NCBI GenBank assembly: GCA_020631395.1
Contig: JAHDHI010000057.1
Span: forward strand, 1-32,612
Reading direction: 5' to 3'
From: Bizionia sp.
GTDB lineage: Bacteria; Bacteroidota; Bacteroidia; Flavobacteriales; Flavobacteriaceae
DNA length: 32,612 nt
This document shows, in pieces, positions 25,480-32,607 of this stretch. The notes beneath the pieces were generated by a model. That model was not told the origin of the DNA. It was given only the letters and a program-made list of their open reading frames with translations, and made no database searches. Position 1 is the stretch's first letter. Each line of letters starts with the position of its first letter. The position numbers and the translations under genes were made by a program.

Positions 25480-26236
25480 CATTGAACTTAAAGATTTTTT
25501 AGACGCAAAAGTAGAACAATACAACAATCTAAAGTTCATTGAGAGCGATCCAATACAAATTCCTCATCAGTTTTCAAAAAAAGAGGATATTGAAATTGCA
25601 GGTTTCCTATCTGCTACCATTGCGTGGGGAAACAGAAAAAGCATCATTAACAATGCCAATAGAATGATGATGCTTTTAGAGTACTCTCCCTATGACTTTG
25701 TGATGAATCATAGTGAAAGTGATTTAGAAAAGTTGGAATCCTTTGTACATCGTACATTCAATGGACTGGACTTCATAACCTTCATCAAAGGTTTACAACA
25801 CATCTACAAATCTTATGGCGGGTTGGAAGTAGTATTTTCAAAATATACCGAAAAAGAATCGCTTCAAGATGCCATTCATAGCTTTAAGGGGCTTTTTTTC
25901 GAGATTGAACATTTACAACGCACACAGAAACACATTAGCGATCCATTGAAAAATTCGGCAGCTAAACGAATTAACATGTTTTTACGTTGGATGGTACGCA
26001 AAGATGCTGCAGGTGTGGATTTTGGAATTTGGAAAAGTATTTCTCCTGCACACCTTTCTTGTCCCTTGGATGTTCATTCTGGCAACGTTGCCAGAAAATT
26101 GGGCCTACTCAAAAGAAAGCAGAATGATGGAAAGGCTTTGATGGAACTAGACACTTCTCTTAGAAAATTAGACATAGAGGATCCTGTAAAATATGATTTT
26201 GCACTTTTTGGACTAGGCGTTTTTGAGGGTTTTTAG
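25472..26236 (+). CDS. TIGR02757 (DUF2400) family protein
   Basis: A 254-residue cytoplasmic protein of the TIGR02757 family, function unknown. Characteristic pieces are DPIQIPHQFSKKEDIEIAGFL (near 26-46), ATIAWGNRKSIINNANRM, KRINMFLRWMVRKD (near 165-178) and the ending LSCPLDVHSGNVARKLGLL with DPVKYDFALFGLGVFEGF. The late part resembles the helix-hairpin-helix DNA glycosylase fold, and a link to DNA repair has been suggested for such sequences, but I would not assign it. Its ATG lies within the last codons of the preceding membrane protein gene, with an eight-base overlap. Confidence 0.9.
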   Translation: MNSIELKDFLDAKVEQYNNLKFIESDPIQIPHQFSKKEDIEIAGFLSATIAWGNRKSIINNANRMMMLLEYSPYDFVMNHSESDLEKLESFVHRTFNGLDFITFIKGLQHIYKSYGGLEVVFSKYTEKESLQDAIHSFKGLFFEIEHLQRTQKHISDPLKNSAAKRINMFLRWMVRKDAAGVDFGIWKSISPAHLSCPLDVHSGNVARKLGLLKRKQNDGKALMELDTSLRKLDIEDPVKYDFALFGLGVFEGF

Positions 26237-26333
26237 TCTATTACCAAGCAATCCCATAGGAATTACATAAATACAGCCAAAAAACAAAGCCTTTAAACTT
26301 TAGTTTTGTTATATTTATCTTAGTAATAGCTTA

Positions 26334-26364
26334 TTGGTCTTAGTTTTTTATATCTTAGCTTTTG
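26334..26364 (+). promoter_or_regulatory. promoter of the 93-residue gene
   Basis: TTG (26334-26336) is followed after 19 bases by TAGCTTTTG (26356-26364), near the Bacteroidota consensus. The ATG at 26390 is about 20 bases from the predicted start. Confidence 0.55.
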
Positions 26365-26389
26365 CTAAAACCCAATTGACTAAAACTAA

Positions 26390-26671
26390 ATGAAGCATTC
26401 TTTCAGACTTAAAAAGTCTCATGTAAAAACTATTTTTCTAAAAAAACTAGGCATTAAAAATGTGTCCATCGAAAATAAAGACGATGTATACAACACTATC
26501 AGCATCATACTTAACTTTATTGGATTGGAAAATATATTCAATCCAACAAATTGCTCTTACAATTTTTTAAACAATCTAATAGTATTTCAACTCGAATTAA
26601 ATGACTCGGAAGAAAAGAAAATTTTTTTTGACGCCATAAAGAAATTCGAAGCTTTCATAAACATCGAATAA
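26390..26671 (+). CDS. unrecognised 93-residue protein
   Basis: A 93-residue soluble protein with a basic start (MKHSFRLKKSHVKTIFLKKLG) and a mostly helical body rich in Ile, Asn and Phe (VYNTISIILNFIGLENIF, then FFDAIKKFEAFINIE). It has no signal peptide, membrane segment or metal motif, and I do not recognise a family. In its favour as a real gene are a promoter at 26334-26364 and a 22-bp hairpin just behind it. Against it is a base composition close to that of non-coding DNA. It could be a small regulator or a decayed gene. Confidence 0.6.
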   Translation: MKHSFRLKKSHVKTIFLKKLGIKNVSIENKDDVYNTISIILNFIGLENIFNPTNCSYNFLNNLIVFQLELNDSEEKKIFFDAIKKFEAFINIE

Positions 26672-26684
26672 TCACATTCAATTA

Positions 26685-26734
26685 TAAAGCATAAAAGCTC
26701 AATGAGTATAATCTCATTGAGCTTTTATGCTTTA
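26685..26734. terminator. 22-bp perfect dyad, probable bidirectional terminator
   Basis: Bases 26685-26706 are perfectly complementary to 26713-26734 with the loop tataat. It follows the 93-residue gene by 13 bases. No strong U-tract follows the stem; the T run is inside it. Confidence 0.65.
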
Positions 26735-26791
26735 GTTTGAGTTAATGAAAATGACCGCTTGACAAACAATACATAATTAATTTCTAATCCG

Positions 26792-26799
26792 TAAATTTG
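26792..26799 (+). promoter_or_regulatory. -7 element for mutS2
   Basis: TAAATTTG matches TAnnTTTG, 57 bases before the mutS2 ATG. No TTG is found at the usual distance upstream. Confidence 0.4.
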
Positions 26800-26856
26800 T
26801 ATGTAGAATAGAACAAACATAGAAGTTCCTCCACAACTTAAAAAGGGATTTAAAAG

Positions 26857-29022
26857 ATGATAAACATCCATGAAAAGACATTGCAAGATTTAGAGTTCTC
26901 AACTGTTTTGCAACAAATAAGTGAACACTGCATTACTCATTTGGGAAATGTGAAAGCTCAAGAAATTTCCCCTTATAATGATAAAGAGGCATTGCTTGAC
27001 GCTTTACAACTCACCAACGAATATGTATCGTCTTTCTATAACGACAATCGCATACCCAACCATGGTTTCGATACCATAACCAAAGAATTGCAATTATTGC
27101 GTATAGAAAACACCTATTTGGAAACATTTAGCTTGAAAAAGATAGTTTCCATTTCGCTTACCAGCAATGAAGTTATTAATTTTCTTAAAAAATTCGAAGA
27201 ATACTACCCAAGTTTGTGTCTCTATGCTTCCAAAATAGAAGTCACCAAGGCAATCATAGAAAAAGTAGATAACATTGTCGATAGATTTGGAGATGTAAAA
27301 GACAATGCTTCTTTGCTACTATACGAGATTAGACAAAGCATAAATAGGCTGAAGGGAAAAATCAATTCCAGCTTTGTTTCTGCATTAAATATGTATCACA
27401 ACTTGGAGTATCTGGATGACATTCGTGAATCCGTTGTAGACAACAAACGCGTTTTGGCCGTAAAGGCTATGTATCGTCGCAAGGTAAAGGGAGCCATTAT
27501 GGGAGGAAGCAAGACGGGAAGCATTGTATACATAGAACCTGAAACTACATTACAACACACCCGTGAACTGAACAATCTGGAATATGAAGAAAGTGAAGAA
27601 GTCGTTAGAATTTTAAAGGATGTCACCAATTATTTACGTGATTTCTTGCCTGTCATAGAGCAATATCAAATATTTCTAACCGAAATGGACGTCATTGCCG
27701 CAAAAGCCAAATATGCAAAATCCATGAATGCCATTCTTCCTGAAATTGTGGAAGATAAACATTTGTTTTTGAGAGACGCCTATCACCCTTTGCTTTACTT
27801 GAACAATTTGAAATTAAAGGAAAAGACATTTCCACAAACCATAGTACTAGATAAAAGTAAGCGCATCATAGTCATTTCTGGCCCGAATGCCGGAGGAAAG
27901 AGCATTACACTCAAAACTGTCGGATTATTGCAATTAATGCTTCAAAGTGGTATGCTAATCCCTGTGCATGAGCGTAGCAAAGTAAGTGTCTTTGATAGAA
28001 TCCTAACAGACATCGGTGATAACCAGTCCATAGAAAACCATTTGAGCACATATAGTTATCGCCTGAAGCAAATGAATTACTTTTTAAAGAAGTGCAATAA
28101 AAACACCCTCTTTCTAATTGATGAATTTGGTACAGGGTCCGACCCAGAGTTGGGAGGTGCCTTGGCCGAGACTTTTTTAGAGGAATTCTATGCTAGAGAT
28201 GCTTTCGGAATCATTACCACCCATTATGCCAATCTTAAGGTCTTGGCAACGGAAAAAGAGGAAATGATCAATGCTAACATGCTATTTGATGAGCGTACGT
28301 TGGAACCATTGTACAAATTGGCTTTAGGCCAGGCAGGAAGCTCATTTACCTTCGAAGTTGCACAAAAAAATGGAATCCCATATGGCTTGGTAAATAGGGC
28401 CAAGAAGAAGATAGAGCGTTCCAAGGTACGTTTTGATGCTACGATTGCAAAGCTTCAAAAAGAGCGTAGCAAACTAGAGAAAACATCCGAGTCACTTAAG
28501 TTCAATGAAAAGAAGAAACAAAGCGAAGCGGATAGATTAGAGTCCATAAATGCAAAGGTGCAAAAAAAGCTAGAAAACTATCAAGAATTGTATGACAGCA
28601 ATCAACGTTTGATCTACTTAGGGCAAAAAGTAAACGACATAAGCGAGAAATACTTTGAAGACAAAAAGAAAAAAGAACTGATGGCGGAACTGTTTAGGTT
28701 GGTACAAATTGAAAACTCCAAAAGGAAGAAAGTGTCCAACAAACAGAAAAAAGCCATAAAAGCCAAAGAAACACAGGTTAAAAAGGAAGCAGAAAAAAAG
28801 GTTGAAGTGATCAGAAAAAAGAAGAAGGAAGCCAAGAAAAAAGAAGTCAAGATAGAAAAGCCAAAACCTGTATTGAAAATTGGAGATAGAGTAAGAATGC
28901 ATGATGGTAGAGCTATAGGAAGCATAGATATTTTAGAAAAAGGGAAAGCAATTGTTAATTATGGCATTTTTACAACCAATGTAAATGTAGAATTATTGGA
29001 ATTGGTAGAGGCAGCCAAATAG
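26857..29022 (+). CDS. mutS2: MutS2-type ATPase lacking the Smr domain
   Basis: A 721-residue MutS2 family protein. MutS2 acts on branched DNA and, in some bacteria, on collided ribosomes. The core and clamp take up residues 1-300, Walker A is GPNAGGKS (342-349) and Walker B LFLIDEFGTGSD (near 418-429). The ABC-like ATPase ends near 510 and is followed by a coiled coil (about 525-600). A Lys/Glu-rich linker (about 620-670) leads into a MutS2/Smr-associated SH3-like domain (about 674-718: IGDRVRMHDGRAIGSIDILEKGKAIVNYG). The chain then stops at VEAAK: the C-terminal Smr nuclease domain of B. subtilis MutS2 is missing, as in other flavobacterial homologs as far as I recall. The DCC-family gene follows after five bases, so they are cotranscribed. 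Confidence 0.93.
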   Translation: MINIHEKTLQDLEFSTVLQQISEHCITHLGNVKAQEISPYNDKEALLDALQLTNEYVSSFYNDNRIPNHGFDTITKELQLLRIENTYLETFSLKKIVSISLTSNEVINFLKKFEEYYPSLCLYASKIEVTKAIIEKVDNIVDRFGDVKDNASLLLYEIRQSINRLKGKINSSFVSALNMYHNLEYLDDIRESVVDNKRVLAVKAMYRRKVKGAIMGGSKTGSIVYIEPETTLQHTRELNNLEYEESEEVVRILKDVTNYLRDFLPVIEQYQIFLTEMDVIAAKAKYAKSMNAILPEIVEDKHLFLRDAYHPLLYLNNLKLKEKTFPQTIVLDKSKRIIVISGPNAGGKSITLKTVGLLQLMLQSGMLIPVHERSKVSVFDRILTDIGDNQSIENHLSTYSYRLKQMNYFLKKCNKNTLFLIDEFGTGSDPELGGALAETFLEEFYARDAFGIITTHYANLKVLATEKEEMINANMLFDERTLEPLYKLALGQAGSSFTFEVAQKNGIPYGLVNRAKKKIERSKVRFDATIAKLQKERSKLEKTSESLKFNEKKKQSEADRLESINAKVQKKLENYQELYDSNQRLIYLGQKVNDISEKYFEDKKKKELMAELFRLVQIENSKRKKVSNKQKKAIKAKETQVKKEAEKKVEVIRKKKKEAKKKEVKIEKPKPVLKIGDRVRMHDGRAIGSIDILEKGKAIVNYGIFTTNVNVELLELVEAAK

Positions 29023-29027
29023 ATTTA

Positions 29028-29450
29028 ATGATGAATATGAATTTACCAAAAGGAAAAAAATTGATATTGTTTGATGGTGTATGCAATTTATGCAACACTA
29101 CGGTACAGTATGTGATAAAGCATGATAAAAAGGATGTTTTCCGATTTACTGCATTACAAAGCAACCTTGGAAAGAAAATAGTCGAGGCATTTGAAATCGA
29201 CCCTACAAAAACAGACTCCATATTGCTTTATTCTGAAGAATATGGAATAAAAAGCAAATCATCTGCTGCATTGCACATAGCAAGACAATTAAGTTTTCCC
29301 AACAACCTAATGACGGTCTTTTTTATTGTTCCTCCAATTATTCGCAACAAGATTTACGATTACATTGCGAAAAACAGATATAAATGGTACGGAAAAAAGG
29401 AGTATTGCATAATGCCTACGAAGGCACTCAAAGCAAAGTTTTTGGAATAA
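29028..29450 (+). CDS. DCC family thiol-disulfide oxidoreductase-like protein
   Basis: A 140-residue DUF393/DCC family protein, about the usual length. The DGVCNLCN motif near residue 16 gives the DxxCxxC redox pair, and FTALQSNLGKKI follows in the place expected for the thioredoxin-like fold. SKSSAALHIARQL and the Tyr/Lys-rich end (RYKWYGKKEYCIMP) complete the family pattern. It is probably cytoplasmic and may reduce disulfides, but substrates are not known. It begins five bases after mutS2; whether this link is functional or chance is not clear. I take the first ATG at 29028; Met2 or Met4 would serve equally. Confidence 0.9.
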   Translation: MMNMNLPKGKKLILFDGVCNLCNTTVQYVIKHDKKDVFRFTALQSNLGKKIVEAFEIDPTKTDSILLYSEEYGIKSKSSAALHIARQLSFPNNLMTVFFIVPPIIRNKIYDYIAKNRYKWYGKKEYCIMPTKALKAKFLE

Positions 29451-29479
29451 TACCTTTACTTTTTAAAATAAAAAGACTC

Positions 29480-29740
29480 TTAACATATGGAGTTTTTCCT
29501 CTTCTTGGAAGAAATTAAGTTTAAAAAGGAGTTTTTATTGAAATTCTCAATATCCAAATCTTCAATTTTCTTGACTCCTTTAACGCTTATCACCAAAGTA
29601 TTGTCTTTTGACTCTTCAACACTTTTGGCAGCTTGTATAACTTCAATTTTTTTATCGGCATTTTTATCCTTCTCAACAGATGATTGAGCAGAAACCAATG
29701 TCACACAAAAAAACAAGGCAATGGCAATTAAGATTTTCAT
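29480..29740 (-). CDS. small secreted protein of unknown function
   Basis: An 86-residue protein. The ATG at 29740 is chosen over seven earlier in-frame codons because it gives a standard signal peptide MKILIAIALFFCVTLVSAQ. The mature part is Lys/Glu/Asp-rich (about 67 residues: KNADKKIEVIQAAKSVEESK, LVISVKGVKKIEDLDIENF) and ends basic with a single Cys (KKRKNSIC). It is probably periplasmic. No family is recognised. Upstream on the minus strand lies the gene-free region with the 21-base direct repeats, which might regulate it or a small RNA in the other direction. Confidence 0.7.
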   Translation of the reverse strand: MKILIAIALFFCVTLVSAQSSVEKDKNADKKIEVIQAAKSVEESKDNTLVISVKGVKKIEDLDIENFNKNSFLNLISSKKRKNSIC

Positions 29741-29890
29741 AATGGTTATAGTTATCAACATTGCTAATATATAGAGCTACATTAGTAAAACAATAAAAAA
29801 TCGTTAAAAAACACAAGTATTTGATAAAAGTATGTTTTTGATAAAAAACATCGATGAAATACATAGTCAAAATAGTTCTCAAGGCTAAAA

Positions 29891-29941
29891 TCACATTTAC
29901 TCATTGAAAAAACCATTTTACCCATCAAAATGACCGTTTTA
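29891..29941 (+). promoter_or_regulatory. 21-bp-phased direct repeats, LytTR-like site
   Basis: ACCATTTTA (29912-29920) and ACCGTTTTA (29933-29941) are separated by 12 bases. A weaker third copy starts at 29891, and all three share TTTAC-Y-CA. Nine-base direct repeats with 12-base spacing and a CCGTT core are the layout of LytTR-type (AgrA/AlgR/VirR) sites. No such regulator is encoded in the window. The repeats end 11 bases before a TTTTG promoter box. Confidence 0.5.
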
Positions 29942-29952
29942 CTCAAAGTAAC

Positions 29953-29983
29953 TTTTGAAAAGCCTTAGATAATAATACATTTA
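29953..29983 (+). promoter_or_regulatory. possible promoter of the RNA candidate
   Basis: TTTTG (29953-29957) is followed after 18 bases by TACATTTA (29976-29983), which misses the Bacteroidota -7 box at the last base only. Transcription would start near 29990. A second -7-like TATCATTTTG is at 29986-29995. The weak -7 box would suit an activated promoter. Confidence 0.35.
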
Positions 29984-29989
29984 AATATC

Positions 29990-30162
29990 ATTTTGAGGTT
30001 GGTTAAAAGTCTCAAAGCACAATATATAGTTAACTTAATCCTTATCTCAGTTGATTTGGAATGAATTAAGTTCTTTTAAGGTTATATGTTAGTCCTCACC
30101 TTGAAAGTTTCAGTTTGGTAATTCTGAAAAGACATCATATGTAGTTGCTTTGAGTCTTTTTT
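29990..30162 (+). ncRNA. candidate structured small RNA
   Basis: AAAAGTCTCAAAGCA (30005-30019) can pair with TGCTTTGAGTCTTTT (30146-30160) in 14 of 15 positions, closing a domain of about 155 bases that finishes in T6. Inner hairpins are possible: aacttaat/attaagtt (30032-30039 with 30065-30072) and tttcag/ctgaaa (30108-30113 with 30124-30129). A rival local hairpin, aaaagac/gtctttt (30127-30133 with 30154-30160), would act as terminator. The 5' end is a guess from the promoter. It does not look like tmRNA, RNase P or SRP RNA; a 6S-type RNA is not excluded. Confidence 0.4.
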
Positions 30163-30173
30163 ATTCACAAAAT

Positions 30174-30205
30174 CAAAAAAACCTCTATTTTCATAGAGGC
30201 TTTTG
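30174..30205 (-). terminator. intrinsic terminator of the dockerin-like protein gene
   Basis: On the minus strand cctctat/atagagg (30099-type stem at 30082-30099 offset: 30182-30188 with 30193-30199) closes a four-base loop (gaaa) and is followed by a run of T. It lies about 25 bases past the stop. Confidence 0.85.
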
Positions 30206-30227
30206 CATGTTATTTTATAAGCAATGA

Positions 30228-31259
30228 TTAATTGGCTCCTTCAGGCAATTGTTGAGTAAAAACATAAGTAGCTGTAGGTGGTCCTCCGAATACCGAGTTC
30301 GATGGGTTGTTGAATATGTTGTTTCTAATATTCAATACATCACTAGCAGCTCCAGAATAAACTGTTACTCCATCCATGTTAATATCAGTTGCCAAATAGC
30401 CTACAGAATGGTAAGTTGCTACTGGAGGCCCTCCAAATACTGAGTTGTTGGGATCATTGAATACTTGAGATCTGATATATGGTAAATCCGACAAGGCTCC
30501 TGAATAATTTAAACGTCCATCGGAATCAGCATCTCCTGCCCACATTGCAACCACTCCTGTAGGCACTCCAAATATGGTTTGTGCATCCGTACCGTAAGTA
30601 ATTTGATTTGCAGAATCTGTAAAATCCACTATTGCCAACGTATCGGACAATGCAACCTTATTTGCCGTCATTATACCTAAATGATTTTGATGCTTGACAA
30701 CTACAAAATAATTATTTGGAGCTGTATTGAATTTTAAATTCGAAACACCATCTGTTCCAACGATGTTACCATCTCGTTGCAATAAAGCAGATTGACTTGC
30801 TATTACAGACGTATTGTCATCTCCATCTCTTAGTTCTACAAAAATCCAATCTACGATATCGTCGTTTGCCAGACCAGTTCCAGAAGTACCTCCTGCATTG
30901 AAAACACTGGCTGCACAAGTAAGATTGTCACTATATGGAGACGTCGTACTCAATACCGAACTACGCAAATCGTCTCTCATTAAATTACCTCCCCCATTAT
31001 TCATTAACGCGCCTTGTAGAAATACAATTGGGTCTACCAATATGGATAAAATAATTGTTTCTTGGTGAAAACCTTGTGTTAAGGTCGTTGTACCATCTGT
31101 GATCGTGGTTACAGCCAATTCCCCTACGGTAAAGTCCAAACTTACAGTTCCATTGCTTAATGTTGTGCCAGCCGATCCTATCACTTGACGCTCTATGCTT
31201 TGGGCATTTACATAAAGTCCTGCAAAAGCAATGGCTATGCAAATAATGTTTTTAATCAT
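30228..31259 (-). CDS. secreted protein with two dockerin-like repeats
   Basis: A 343-residue secreted protein. The signal peptide ends YVNAQ and is followed by a short domain (about 20-70: GSAGTTLSNGTVSLDFTVGE, ending TLTQGFHQ) common at flavobacterial surface proteins. A middle domain (about 78-240) reads IVDWIFVELRD, ALLQRDGNIVG and NYFVVVKHQNHLGIM, a pattern widespread in Bacteroidota extracellular proteins. Two 49-residue repeats close the chain. Each has a calcium-loop pattern (DADSDG; DINMDG), then YSGAxSD, IR and NSVFGGPPxATY. The DxDxDG loop plus helix resembles dockerin or thrombospondin-type sites. No typical type IX secretion C-terminal domain is seen. It has its own promoter (31345-31373) and terminator. 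Confidence 0.82.
   Translation of the reverse strand: MIKNIICIAIAFAGLYVNAQSIERQVIGSAGTTLSNGTVSLDFTVGELAVTTITDGTTTLTQGFHQETIILSILVDPIVFLQGALMNNGGGNLMRDDLRSSVLSTTSPYSDNLTCAASVFNAGGTSGTGLANDDIVDWIFVELRDGDDNTSVIASQSALLQRDGNIVGTDGVSNLKFNTAPNNYFVVVKHQNHLGIMTANKVALSDTLAIVDFTDSANQITYGTDAQTIFGVPTGVVAMWAGDADSDGRLNYSGALSDLPYIRSQVFNDPNNSVFGGPPVATYHSVGYLATDINMDGVTVYSGAASDVLNIRNNIFNNPSNSVFGGPPTATYVFTQQLPEGAN
30277..30434 (-). repeat. 147-bp tandem coding repeat, 49 residues
   Basis: ggtggtcctcc (30277-30287) recurs as ggaggccctcc (30424-30434), exactly 147 bases apart, and the surrounding DNA is similar. The repeats encode the two dockerin-like units and have diverged mainly at third positions and in the loop residues. 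Confidence 0.75.
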
Positions 31260-31344
31260 AACGGTTAAGTTTTAAATTTTTAGTTAGTAAGAAGCCAATA
31301 TCATAATTAACGCATATCAACTAGCTTCATATGTATAATATATG

Positions 31345-31373
31345 CAAAAATACGAATTTCTCTTAGAGTTCAA
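31345..31373 (-). promoter_or_regulatory. promoter of the dockerin-like protein gene
   Basis: On the minus strand TTG (31373-31371) is followed after 18 bases by TATTTTTG (31352-31345). The predicted leader of about 80 bases is longer than most in this window. Confidence 0.55.
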
Positions 31374-31383
31374 TGATTTTTTC

Positions 31384-31411
31384 GACTAAAACCACTTCTT
31401 GTGGCCTTTAG
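31384..31411. terminator. hairpin between EamA and dockerin-like genes
   Basis: actaaaaccac pairs with gtggcctttagt around ttctt with one bulge. It follows the EamA stop by a few bases on the minus strand. No U-tract follows, so the effect is uncertain. Confidence 0.35.
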
Positions 31412-31417
31412 TTCGGT

Positions 31418-32308
31418 TTATCCTTTTTTAGATGTGATGAAGTACACTCCTGTCAATAATATTCCTGCAGCTACCATAGATTGTAGTGTTATTTCTTCGT
31501 TTAATATGTACCATCCCAGAAACAGCGCTATTACTGGATTTACATATGCAGAAGTAGCTACTTTTTCCGGCGACACTTTTTTCAATAGATAGTTAAACGC
31601 CGTAAATGCAACTATTCCTCCAAACACGATTAACAAGAGCATGGCCAGTTGCACTTTGACGCTCCAATCAAATGGAGAAACCCAAACTTCTTGAAACAAC
31701 AAGCTCGAAAACGACAAAAGTACTCCTGAAACAATCATTTGATACCCCGTACTCACAAAATAATTGGAAGGCAAATCTGCTTTAGAAACAAACATACTTG
31801 CGTAACTCCATCCAAAAACACAGGTAAATATCATAATTATCCCAATGACGCTACTCTCTTTTAAAGACAACTCGCTTTGGCTTACCAAGAGATACATCCC
31901 AATGACGCCCAATGAGATTCCGATAATGGATTTCCTTTTCATTTCCTTTCCATCCATAAGCCTCATCAACAATAAAACGAATAAAGGTTGGGTCGATGCC
32001 AATAATGCGGCAAAACCACTATCTACGTATTTTAAAGCCCAAACAAACACACCATTGCCATATACCAGAAACAAGAATCCAGCCAGTATGCAATTTAGAA
32101 ACTGTTTCCTTGTTATCTTCAAGGAAAGCTTCATTATTTTGGCTATTACGAAAATTAAAACCCCAGCACAAATAAATCGAAAAGAGGACAACATAAGTGG
32201 AGGTATTTCCTGTACCGCTATCTTATTGAGCAAATAGGTAGAGCCCCAAATAAAATAAATAGCAAAGAAAGCTAGTATGACAAGTATTTTGGAGTTTGGT
32301 TTTGGCAT
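31418..32308 (-). CDS. EamA (DMT superfamily) transporter
   Basis: A 296-residue inner-membrane protein with about ten membrane segments in two EamA halves (residues about 8-140 and 150-292), the standard length. YFIWGSTYLLNKIAVQEIPPLMLSSFRF is a clear family start, and the second half has GWSYASMFVSK and FNYLLKKVSPEKVATSAYVNPVIALFLGWYILNEEIT. EamA proteins export amino acids or other metabolites or act as drug/metabolite carriers, so the substrate cannot be told. The gene stands alone, with tRNA genes upstream on the same strand ending in a strong terminator. Confidence 0.92.
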   Translation of the reverse strand: MPKPNSKILVILAFFAIYFIWGSTYLLNKIAVQEIPPLMLSSFRFICAGVLIFVIAKIMKLSLKITRKQFLNCILAGFLFLVYGNGVFVWALKYVDSGFAALLASTQPLFVLLLMRLMDGKEMKRKSIIGISLGVIGMYLLVSQSELSLKESSVIGIIMIFTCVFGWSYASMFVSKADLPSNYFVSTGYQMIVSGVLLSFSSLLFQEVWVSPFDWSVKVQLAMLLLIVFGGIVAFTAFNYLLKKVSPEKVATSAYVNPVIALFLGWYILNEEITLQSMVAAGILLTGVYFITSKKG

Positions 32309-32411
32309 AGTCGGTTAATTCAAAACCAAAGCTAAGCTTTAATTTTATGACTTATGTTAATTTTGAAGCTTAAGATCATGAGGTTCCACATAATCATTCC
32401 ATAAAACAAAA

Positions 32412-32437
32412 AAACCATACTATAAATAGTATGGTTT
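32412..32437 (-). terminator. intrinsic terminator of the tRNA pair
   Basis: aaaccatact (32412-32421) pairs perfectly with agtatggttt (32428-32437); the next pair a22-t27 leaves a four-base loop. On the minus strand it is followed by TTTTGTTTTAT. It starts five bases past tRNA-Arg. Confidence 0.9.
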
Positions 32438-32441
32438 CAAG

Positions 32442-32515
32442 TGAAGGCGATAGGATTCGAACCTATGACCGTTGCCTTAGAAGGGCAATGCTCTATCCAG
32501 CTGAGCTACGCCTCC
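32442..32515 (-). tRNA. tRNA-Arg (anticodon TCT)
   Basis: The 74-base cloverleaf is complete: acceptor GGAGGCG/CGCCTTC with one G-T pair, D arm GCTC-AGCTGGATA-GAGC, anticodon loop CTTCTAA in the stem TTGCC/GGCAA, and T loop TTCGAAT. CCA is not encoded. Confidence 0.95.
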
Positions 32516-32532
32516 CAATATTTAGATTAAAG

Positions 32533-32607
32533 TCGGGGTGGCAGGATTCGAACCTGCGACCTCCGCGTCCCAAACGCGGCGCGATAACCGGGCTACGCTA
32601 CACCCCG
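32533..32607 (-). tRNA. tRNA-Pro (anticodon TGG)
   Basis: A 75-base cloverleaf with acceptor CGGGGTG/CACCCCG, anticodon loop TTTGGGA in the stem CCGCG/CGCGG, and T arm GCAGG-TTCGAAT-CCTGC. CCA is not encoded. It lies 17 bases upstream of tRNA-Arg and is probably transcribed with it. Confidence 0.95.

Larger units (their letters stand above)
29762..30227. other. 466-base gene-free region with repeats and RNA-like structure
   Basis: No protein-coding frame with coding character is seen on either strand. The region holds the LytTR-like repeats (29891-29941), a promoter-like pair (29953-29983), a structured transcript candidate (29990-30162) and the terminator of the minus-strand gene (30174-30205). 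The first 130 bases (29762-29890) are plain AT-rich sequence. Confidence 0.6.

Noticed and set aside
28614-28925. Long Phe/Leu-rich minus-strand frames looking like membrane proteins
   Set aside because: They are mirror images of the Lys/Glu-rich linker of MutS2 and have no start signals.
29457-29474. AT-only dyad between the DCC gene and the small secreted gene
   Set aside because: ctttttaaaataaaaag is a weak all-A/T stem; it may end transcription but cannot be told from background.
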